Shown piece after piece: positions 57,752 through 64,000 of a stretch of 64,000 bases of DNA (position 1 is its first letter; each line of letters starts with the position of its first letter). The stretch is from NCBI GenBank assembly GCA_000023405.1, contig CP001643.1, positions 2,852,001 to 2,916,000 on the forward strand, in the 5' to 3' direction. Under the pieces are notes generated by a model, which was not told the DNA's origin, did no database searches, and saw only the letters and a program-made list of their open reading frames with translations. Made by a program: the position numbers and the translations under genes. This stretch comes from Brachybacterium faecium DSM 4810 (lineage in GTDB: Bacteria > Actinomycetota > Actinomycetes > Actinomycetales > Dermabacteraceae).

Positions 57752-59098
57752 ATGAACCGACGCCTCAGTCGACGTGCAGTCATGTCAGGTGCCGCGGCCA
57801 CCGCGGCACTGGGGATGACCGGATGCCTGCAGAACCCCAGCCCCTCGGGCGGCGGGGGTGGTGGTCCGGTCGAGCGCTACACCCCGGGCGACACCCCCGG
57901 CTCCGGCACGGTGAGCATCCTCGGCGCCTTCGGCGGCCAGGAGCAGGAGGCCTTCCTCGCCTCGCTCGAGGACTTCGAATCCGACTCCGGCATCACGATC
58001 GCCTACACCCCGGACACCGACTTCACCAACACGATCCAGCAGCGCGCCGGCGCGGGCGACGCCCCGGACATCGCACTCTTCCCGCAGCCCGGCGGCATGT
58101 TCGACCTCGCCGGGAAGGGGATGATCACCCCGATCGACGTGTTCCTGGACTACGACGAGCTGAACTCGACCCTCATCCCCGGCTTCCTCGACTCCGCCCG
58201 GATGCAGGGGCGCGTCTACGGCGCGCCGATGCGCATGGCCTGCAAATCGCTCCTGTGGTACCCGAAGAAGGCGTACGAGGAGGCCGGCTACGCCACCGAG
58301 CCCGCCACCATGCAGGAGCTCTACGAGATCACCGACCAGATGAAGGCCGACGGTCTCACCCCGTGGTCCGACGGCTGGGGCGCCGACCAGGCCACCGGCT
58401 GGGTGGGCACGGACTGGATCGAGGAGTTCATGCTCCGGGTGCACGGCCCGGTGGTCTACGACGACTGGGTCAAGCACCGCATCCCCTTCAACGCGGACGA
58501 GGTGGTGGAGGTCTTCGAGATCGTCGGCGACCTGCTCAAGGGCGAGGGCAACGTGCTCGGCGGCACCGACACGATCATCAACCTGCCCTTCTCGGAGGCG
58601 CCGCTGGCCCTGTTCGACGACCCGCCGAAGGCGATGCTCGTGCGGCAGGGCAACTTCGTCACCGGATTCTTCCCCGAGGACATCCAGGAGAACATGGACG
58701 AGGAGGTCGGCGTCTACGCGATGCCCACCTGGGACGGCGGCTTCGACGGCCAGCCCATCCTCGGCGGCGGCGACCTCGCCGCCCTGTTCACTCTCAACGA
58801 CGACACCGTCGCGGTGATGGAGTTCCTCAGCTCGGACGAGTTCGGGAAGGAATGGGCCGAGGCCGGCGGCTGGCTCAGCCCCCACCGCACCTTCGACCAG
58901 TCGCACTACTCCGACGAGATCACCCGCCAGGTCGCCGCGATCGCCTCGGAGGCGGCGGTGTTCCGCTACGACGGCTCCGACCTCATGCCGACGTCCGTGG
59001 GCAGCGGCTCCTTCTGGAAGGGCATGGTCGAGTGGCTGCAGGGCGCGAAGACCTCCCAGGAGGTCTGCGACGAGATCGAGAACGGGTGGCCGCAGTGA
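57752..59098 (+). CDS. Carbohydrate ABC transporter substrate-binding lipoprotein (Tat-type signal)
   Basis: 448 aa. The N-terminus has twin arginines (NRRLSRRAVMSGAAATAALG) and a lipobox cysteine in GMTGCLQ, so it looks like a Tat-exported lipoprotein. Mature part: GTVSILGAFGGQEQEAF and YKDP-type solute-binding fold (family 1), with AGAGDAPDIALFPQPG. ATG 57752 follows GAAGGAGTGACG. First gene of a three-gene importer; the stop overlaps the permease GTG. Substrate probably an oligosaccharide such as an alpha-glucoside; unproven. Confidence 0.9.
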   Translation: MNRRLSRRAVMSGAAATAALGMTGCLQNPSPSGGGGGGPVERYTPGDTPGSGTVSILGAFGGQEQEAFLASLEDFESDSGITIAYTPDTDFTNTIQQRAGAGDAPDIALFPQPGGMFDLAGKGMITPIDVFLDYDELNSTLIPGFLDSARMQGRVYGAPMRMACKSLLWYPKKAYEEAGYATEPATMQELYEITDQMKADGLTPWSDGWGADQATGWVGTDWIEEFMLRVHGPVVYDDWVKHRIPFNADEVVEVFEIVGDLLKGEGNVLGGTDTIINLPFSEAPLALFDDPPKAMLVRQGNFVTGFFPEDIQENMDEEVGVYAMPTWDGGFDGQPILGGGDLAALFTLNDDTVAVMEFLSSDEFGKEWAEAGGWLSPHRTFDQSHYSDEITRQVAAIASEAAVFRYDGSDLMPTSVGSGSFWKGMVEWLQGAKTSQEVCDEIENGWPQ

Positions 59099-60261
59099 CT
59101 GCCGCGCCCGTGACCCGGTACGACGACCCCTCCGGCCCGGCCCCGACGGAGGTCGAGGACGCCAAGCGCGGCTCCGCCCGCCCGGTGCGCGTGCTCGTCG
59201 GCATCGTCGGGATGGCCGTGATCGCCTGGTTCATCTGCAACGCCTTCCTCGCCTTCGCCTACTTCCCCGGCTGGTTCGCGCATTCGGGAATCCTCATCGG
59301 GATCCTCGGCCTCGTGGTCGGCATCGGCGGGGCGGTGGTGTTCTTCTACTTCCTGAACATCTGCATCGAGGGCTTCCCCGCGCGGTTCTCCGCCGGGCTC
59401 ATCCCCTACGCGTTCCTCCTGCCCGGGTTCAGCCTCATCGGGCTGTTCCTGCTGTACCCGACGGTGCAGACGATCGTGTACTCCTTCGCCAACGACGACT
59501 CCACCGCCTGGGTGGGGCTGGCGAACTACAAGGCGATCTTCTCCAGCGGCCACTTCTGGTCGACGCTGGTGAACAACCTGCTGTGGATCCTCATCGTCCC
59601 GGTGGTGACCGTCGCCTTCGGCCTGGCCGTGGCGGTGCTGGCGGACAAGCTCTCCCCCACGGGCGAGAACTCCGCGAAGTCGCTGATCTTCCTGCCGATG
59701 GCGATCAGCTTCGTCGGCGCCGCGACGATCTGGGGGCTGGTGTACAACTACAGCGCCCCCGGCTCCGCACAGACCGGACTGCTCAACGCCATCATCACCG
59801 CCCTCGGAGGCGACCCGCAGCCCTGGTACCAGATCGACACCGCGCGCCTGAACTCGATGGCGCTGATGGTGATCCTCATCTGGCTGCAGACGGGCTTCGC
59901 GATGGTGCTCATCAGCTCGGCGATCAAGAGCGTCCCCGAGGACACCGTCGAGGCCGGTCGCGTGGACGGCGCGAGCGAGGCGCGCATCTTCTGGCAGATC
60001 ATCTTCCCGCAGGTGCGGCCCACGCTCATCGCCGTGCTCATCACGGTGCTGATCCTGGTGCTGAAGGTGTTCGACCTGATCTACGTCACCACGAACGGTC
60101 TGTACGACTCCGACGTGATCGCGAACCTCTTCTTCCGGAAGCTGTTCACCGATCAGCAGGCCGGGCAGGCCTCGGCCATCGTGGTCGTCCTGCTGATCCT
60201 GGTGCTGCCGATCCTCGTCTACCAGGTCAAGAGCTTCAGGCAGCAGGAGGCGAACCGATGA
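59095..60261 (+). CDS. Sugar ABC transporter permease (MalF/UgpA type)
   Basis: 388 aa from GTG 59095, overlapping the previous stop. Eight predicted helices: two extra at the N-terminus (VRVLVGIVGMAVIAWFICNA; IGILGLVVGIGGAVVFFYFL) before the usual six. The EAA loop is EAGRVDGASEARIFWQIIFP. The extra helices and the length are those of the AglF/alpha-glucoside branch. It pairs with the next permease. Confidence 0.92.
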   Translation: MTAAPVTRYDDPSGPAPTEVEDAKRGSARPVRVLVGIVGMAVIAWFICNAFLAFAYFPGWFAHSGILIGILGLVVGIGGAVVFFYFLNICIEGFPARFSAGLIPYAFLLPGFSLIGLFLLYPTVQTIVYSFANDDSTAWVGLANYKAIFSSGHFWSTLVNNLLWILIVPVVTVAFGLAVAVLADKLSPTGENSAKSLIFLPMAISFVGAATIWGLVYNYSAPGSAQTGLLNAIITALGGDPQPWYQIDTARLNSMALMVILIWLQTGFAMVLISSAIKSVPEDTVEAGRVDGASEARIFWQIIFPQVRPTLIAVLITVLILVLKVFDLIYVTTNGLYDSDVIANLFFRKLFTDQQAGQASAIVVVLLILVLPILVYQVKSFRQQEANR

Positions 60262-61112
60262 AGGGCACCATGAAGGACGGGCGCAAGCGCTCCCCTCTCG
60301 CGATGATCGCCATGCCGATCCTCGCCCTGCTGTGGACGGTCCCGACGCTCGGCCTGCTGATCACGAGCCTGCGCAGCCGCGAGGCCGCAGCCTCCACGGG
60401 CTGGTGGACCGCCCCCTGGAACGGCGGCTGGACGTTCGACAACTATCTCCAGGTGTTCACGGATGATTCCACCACCAGCTCCCTGATCAACTCGGTGGTG
60501 GTGGCGGTGCCGGCGACGGTGCTGCCGATCATGTTCGCGGCCTTCGCCGCCTACGCGTTCACCTTCATCCAGTTCCCCGGCAAGGACGTGCTGTTCATCG
60601 TCATCGTCGCGCTGATGGTGGTGCCGATCCAGGTGGCGTTCCAGCCGATGCTCGACATGCTGGGCCCGCGCGGTCTGGGGATCAACGGGCAGTTCGTGGC
60701 GGTGTGGATGCTGCACACCGGCTTCGGCATGCCGCTGGCGGTGTACATCCTGCGCAACTACATGACCACCCTGCCGGGTTCGGTCGTGGAGAGCGCGAAG
60801 ATCGACGGGGCCTCGCACTTCCAGACGTTCTGGCGCCTGGTGGCACCGATGTCCTCCCCGGCGATCGCCGCCTTCGCCACGCTGCAGTTCCTGTGGGTGT
60901 GGAACGACCTGCTCATCGCCAAGCTGTTCCTGGGCGGCGGCGCGAACAAGACGATCATCGTGAACCTGCAGCAGATGCTCGGCACGCAGGGCGAGGGGGC
61001 CGAGGTCCTCACCGCCGGCGCCTTCATCTCGATGGTGATCCCGATGATCGTGTTCTTCTCCCTGCAGCGGTTCCTGGTGCGCGGCATGACGGCGGGCTCG
61101 GTGAAGGGGTAG
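60258..61112 (+). CDS. Sugar ABC transporter permease (MalG/UgpE type)
   Basis: 284 aa, six helices, EAA loop ESAKIDGASHFQTFWRLVAP. Overlaps the first permease by 4 bases. No ATPase gene is in the operon; in actinobacteria such importers share a common MsmK/UgpC-type ATPase encoded elsewhere, so that is expected here. C-terminus RGMTAGSVKG is standard. Confidence 0.94.
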   Translation: MKGTMKDGRKRSPLAMIAMPILALLWTVPTLGLLITSLRSREAAASTGWWTAPWNGGWTFDNYLQVFTDDSTTSSLINSVVVAVPATVLPIMFAAFAAYAFTFIQFPGKDVLFIVIVALMVVPIQVAFQPMLDMLGPRGLGINGQFVAVWMLHTGFGMPLAVYILRNYMTTLPGSVVESAKIDGASHFQTFWRLVAPMSSPAIAAFATLQFLWVWNDLLIAKLFLGGGANKTIIVNLQQMLGTQGEGAEVLTAGAFISMVIPMIVFFSLQRFLVRGMTAGSVKG

Positions 61113-61243
61113 CCGTCCGGCGCCGTCGGCGCCCGTTTCCGCCCGATTGCGGCCGGTGGTGCCCGATTGCGCCCTCGGCGTACCTCCCTCCACAGCGTCC
61201 CCGACACCACCGCGGTGTCGGGGACGCTCGGTAGATTGGACCC

Positions 61244-62320
61244 ATGACCGAGAACGACGAGCCTCGCGGCCACGGGGCGACGCCGCCCCTGGCCCTTCCC
61301 GACTCCACCGTCCCCGCACCGTCGGCCGCCCCCGGGCTGCGGTGGGGAGTGATCTCCCCCGGGCACATCGCCGGCCAGTTCACGGCGACCGCGCATCGTG
61401 CCACCGCGTCCCGCGTGGTCTCCGTCGTCTCCCGCTCCGCGCAGCGGGCCGCCGAGTTCGCCGCGACCCACGGCATCGAGCACTCCGGCGATTCGGTGGA
61501 GGAGATGCTGCAGCGGGGCGGTCTCGACGCCGTCTACATCGCGTCCCCGCACGCGCAGCATCATGAGCTGGCCCGGCCCGTCCTCGAGGCCGGGGTCCCG
61601 GTGCTGGTGGAGAAGGCCTTCGCCCTGAACACCGCGCAGTCCCGCGATCTGCTGCACCTCGCCCGCGAGCGCGGCGTGTTCGCGATGGAGGCGATGTGGG
61701 CGCGGTTCCTGCCGCAGTACGACGTGCTGCGCCAGATCCTGGCCGACGGCCTGCTCGGCGAGGTCGTGGAGGTCGCTGCGGACCACGGCCAGTCCTTCCC
61801 GCTGGATCCGGCCCACCGCATGTACGCCCCGGAGCTGGGCGGCGGCGCTCTGCTCGACCTCGGGGTCTACCCGGTCTCCTTCGCGCAGATGGTGCTGGGC
61901 GATCTCGGCGAGCTCGCGGTGCGCGGCGACCTCACCGAGACGGGTGTCGATGCGTACATCGCTCTGCTCGCGCGCGGCGAGACCGGGGGCCGGGCACGGC
62001 TGTCCGCGACCCTGCGCGCCCGCACCCCCACCGAGGCGGTGGTCAGCGGCACCCTGGGCTCGGCCCGCCTCTCCGGCGCGTTCTTCGCCCCGAGCACCCT
62101 GACCGTCACGCTCCTGGACGGCCGCAGCGCCTCCGTCGAGCATCCGGGGGACCCCGGGGACGGGATGGCCTACGAGATCGCCGAGGCGGCCCGACGGATC
62201 ACGGCGGGCGAGCTGGAGTCCCCGCTGATGAGCTGGGAGGACACCCTCAGCGTGATGGGCACGATGGACGCGATGCGTGCGGCCCTCGGCGTGGTCTACC
62301 CCGGGGAGGAGCCGGCATGA
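61244..62320 (+). CDS. Gfo/Idh/MocA family oxidoreductase
   Basis: 358 aa. Rossmann fold WGVISPGHIAGQF near residue 31, the EKAFALNTAQ motif (lysine of the conserved EKP-like site), and the C-terminal domain with GGGALLDLGVYPVSFAQM. These enzymes oxidise or isomerise sugars or trans-dihydrodiols with NAD(P). Position behind a sugar importer suggests a role in catabolism of the imported sugar, though 131 bases separate them. It overlaps tmk by 4 bases. Confidence 0.9.
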   Translation: MTENDEPRGHGATPPLALPDSTVPAPSAAPGLRWGVISPGHIAGQFTATAHRATASRVVSVVSRSAQRAAEFAATHGIEHSGDSVEEMLQRGGLDAVYIASPHAQHHELARPVLEAGVPVLVEKAFALNTAQSRDLLHLARERGVFAMEAMWARFLPQYDVLRQILADGLLGEVVEVAADHGQSFPLDPAHRMYAPELGGGALLDLGVYPVSFAQMVLGDLGELAVRGDLTETGVDAYIALLARGETGGRARLSATLRARTPTEAVVSGTLGSARLSGAFFAPSTLTVTLLDGRSASVEHPGDPGDGMAYEIAEAARRITAGELESPLMSWEDTLSVMGTMDAMRAALGVVYPGEEPA

Positions 62321-63048
62321 GCCTCGTCGAGACCGTGCGCGGGCTGCGGATCCCCGCCCCGCATCCGCCCCGCCGCGGAGTGTTCATCTCCTTCGAGGGA
62401 GGGGATGGCGCCGGGAAGTCCACGCAGATGCAGCTGCTGCACGACCATCTGGTCACCGAGCGCTCCGTCGCCGAGGATCTGATCCTCACCACCCGGGAGC
62501 CGGGCGGGACCGCGCTGGGCGAGAGCATCCGCGAGCTCCTGCTGCACGGGGAGGACGTCGACGTGCGCGCCGAGGCGCTGCTGTACGCCGCCGATCGCGC
62601 CCATCACGTCTCCACCGTGGTGCGCCCGCATCTCGCCCGCGGCGGCCTGGTGCTCGGCGACCGGTACCTCGACTCCTCGGTCGCCTACCAGGGCGCGGGG
62701 CGCGAGCTGGACGCCGAGGAGATCACGACCCTCTCGCTGTGGGCGGTCGACGGCCTCCTCCCCCACCGCACGATCCTGCTGGACGTCCCCCCGCAGACCC
62801 TCGACGAGCGCCGCGGCTCCGCGGGCCGGGACCGGCTGGAGTCGGCGGGCCTGGAGTTCCATGAGGCGGTGCGCCGGGAGTTCCTCGACCTCGCCCAGGC
62901 GGATCCGGAGCGCTACGCGGTGATCGACGGGACCCTTCCCCCCGAGGAGGTCCACGACCAGGTGCTCGCGGCCGTCGGCGAGGTGCTGAGCCTGTTCGAC
63001 CCGACGTTCGAGCCCCTGCCGCCGCCTCGCCATCGGGACGAGCAGTGA
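62317..63048 (+). CDS. tmk: dTMP kinase
   Basis: 243 aa. P-loop FEGGDGAGKSTQ, TREPGGTALGE, DR motif LGDRYLDSSVAYQG and lid segment ERRGSAGRDRLES. Phosphorylates dTMP to dTDP for DNA synthesis. A 20-residue N-terminal leader precedes the usual start of the domain. ATG 62317 overlaps the upstream stop; the stop overlaps the holB GTG. tmk-holB is a conserved pair. Confidence 0.96.
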   Translation: MSLVETVRGLRIPAPHPPRRGVFISFEGGDGAGKSTQMQLLHDHLVTERSVAEDLILTTREPGGTALGESIRELLLHGEDVDVRAEALLYAADRAHHVSTVVRPHLARGGLVLGDRYLDSSVAYQGAGRELDAEEITTLSLWAVDGLLPHRTILLDVPPQTLDERRGSAGRDRLESAGLEFHEAVRREFLDLAQADPERYAVIDGTLPPEEVHDQVLAAVGEVLSLFDPTFEPLPPPRHRDEQ

Positions 63049-64000
63049 CCGCGACCGGCACCGCCCCCGGAGCCCCGACGGCACCGGCCGGCGGGGTGTG
63101 GGCCGACGTCGTCGGCCAGGAGGCCGCCGTCGCCCAGTTCCGCCGCGCCGCCTCGCCGGAGGGCTCCCTCGCCCAGGCCTGGCTGGTCACGGGACCGCCC
63201 GGCTCCGGACGCTCCACCGCGGCGCGGGCCTTCGCCGCCACGCTGCAGTGCGAGCAGGGCACGGGCTGCGGCCAGTGCCGCGCCTGCCGCACCACGCTCG
63301 CGAACACGCACCCGGATGTCACCGTCGTCGCGACGGACAAGCTCTCGATCGCGAAGGAGGAGGTGCGCGCGCTGGTGATGACGGCACAGCGCGCCCCCGC
63401 CACCGGCAACCGGCGCGTGGTGATCATCGAGGACGCGGATCGGATGAGCGCCGGCACCTTCAACGTGCTGCTGAAGTCGATCGAGGAGCCGCCCCCGGCG
63501 ACGGTGTGGATGCTGTGCGCCCCCTCCGCCGAGGATCTGGCGCCCACCATCCGCTCCCGCTGCCGCCTGGTGACGCTCGCGGTGCCCTCCTCGGCGGTGG
63601 TCGCGGATCTGCTGCGCCGTCGCGACGGGATCGACGAGCAGCTCGCCGTGCGCGCGGCCCGCGCCGCGCAGGGCCACATCGGCCTGGCGCTGCGCTATGC
63701 CACCCAGGAGGGGGCGCTCGCGGCGCGCGAGGACTCGGCCCGCACCCTGCTCTCGCTGCGGGGCACCGGGCAGGCGGTGCTCGCCGCCCAGGGTCTCGTG
63801 GATCGCGCGACCGCGGAGGCGAAGGAGCATGCGGACGTGGTCGCCGCGGAGGAGAAGGAGCGCTTCCTGCGCTCCGCGGGCATCGACGACGGCAAGGTGC
63901 CGCCGTCGCTGCGCTCTCAGGTGCGTCAGCTCGAGGAGGATGCGAAGCGGCGCCAGACGCGGCTGGTCCGCGACGTGCTGGACCGCTACCTGCTGGACGC
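63045..64000 (+). CDS. holB: DNA polymerase III subunit delta' (partial, runs off the window)
   Basis: At least 318 aa from GTG 63045, open to base 64000. Clamp-loader AAA+ features: GPPGSGRSTAARAF (the P-loop lysine is replaced by Arg, as expected in delta', which does not hydrolyse ATP), zinc cysteines CEQGTGCGQCRAC, sensor motifs VVIIEDADRMS and IRSRCRLVTL. Part of the tau/gamma-delta-delta' complex that loads the beta clamp. Confidence 0.94.
   Translation, partial: MTATGTAPGAPTAPAGGVWADVVGQEAAVAQFRRAASPEGSLAQAWLVTGPPGSGRSTAARAFAATLQCEQGTGCGQCRACRTTLANTHPDVTVVATDKLSIAKEEVRALVMTAQRAPATGNRRVVIIEDADRMSAGTFNVLLKSIEEPPPATVWMLCAPSAEDLAPTIRSRCRLVTLAVPSSAVVADLLRRRDGIDEQLAVRAARAAQGHIGLALRYATQEGALAAREDSARTLLSLRGTGQAVLAAQGLVDRATAEAKEHADVVAAEEKERFLRSAGIDDGKVPPSLRSQVRQLEEDAKRRQTRLVRDVLDRYLLD

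Overview
High-GC actinobacterial chromosome. Codon use, gene content and the conserved 'helicase/secretion' Tad-pilus neighbourhood (ssd, tadA, tadBC, DUF4244, two tadE genes, DEAH helicase, then topA, tmk and holB), together with a mycothiol synthase, point to Micrococcales. A Brachybacterium/Dermabacteraceae-like host is my best guess, but it is an inference and not shown directly. No rRNA, tRNA or CRISPR array was seen.  LAYOUT. 1-6.3 kb: end of a GH13-type glucosidase gene, purB, an SDR oxidoreductase, a CPBP protease, a rhodanese and a two-gene FtsX/LolD-type ABC exporter. 6.3-10.7 kb: the phosphate operon pstSCAB on the minus strand, with a PHO-box-like direct repeat upstream of pstS and a hairpin between pstS and pstC. 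10.9-25.3 kb: housekeeping genes (NUDIX/phosphatase, mshD, small membrane proteins, nitrobindin-like, YgfZ, FUSC, DUF2516, VOC, fba, a SpoU methyltransferase, DedA, zinc metallopeptidase, pyrE, SDR, xth). 25.7-29.6 kb and 48.3-51.7 kb: the Tad/Flp locus, cut in two. 51.8-64 kb: SAM methyltransferase, PAP2 phosphatase, topA, a sugar ABC importer without its own ATPase, a Gfo/Idh dehydrogenase, tmk and the start of holB.  THE ISLAND. Positions 29577-48292 hold an integrated mobilizable element of about 18.7 kb that splits the small Flp-pilin-like DUF4244 gene. Rejoining the flanks through a shared GCC restores an intact 66-codon in-frame gene. The excised attachment site would be a 52-bp imperfect dyad with outer arms AGTACGTC/GACGTACT. 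A large serine integrase is encoded at the right end. The core module is a tightly packed plus-strand operon: a 48-aa leader ORF, a family B DNA polymerase (Exo I-III and Pol A, B and C motifs all visible), three small proteins including a DUF3223 protein, MobC, an HUH relaxase, an overlapping coiled-coil membrane protein and a small resolvase. The polymerase and mobilization genes suggest a self-replicating, pipolin-like integrative element. Cargo at the right end is a cytosine-5 methyltransferase/endonuclease pair, a truncated vsr, a YaaC-like protein and several small unknowns. The element has itself been hit by two insertion sequences: an IS5-family element in CTAG, and an ISL3-family element with a perfect 8-bp target duplication that interrupts an 84-aa gene.  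The gene order suggests replication (PolB), transfer (MobC/relaxase), resolution (small resolvase), integration (large serine integrase) and host competition (restriction-modification) packaged together. Its insertion has probably inactivated or altered the host's Tad pilin gene. Several chromosomal intergenic regions (1.76-1.88, 3.54-3.64, 57.2-57.5 kb) carry tandem repeats or long perfect palindromes.
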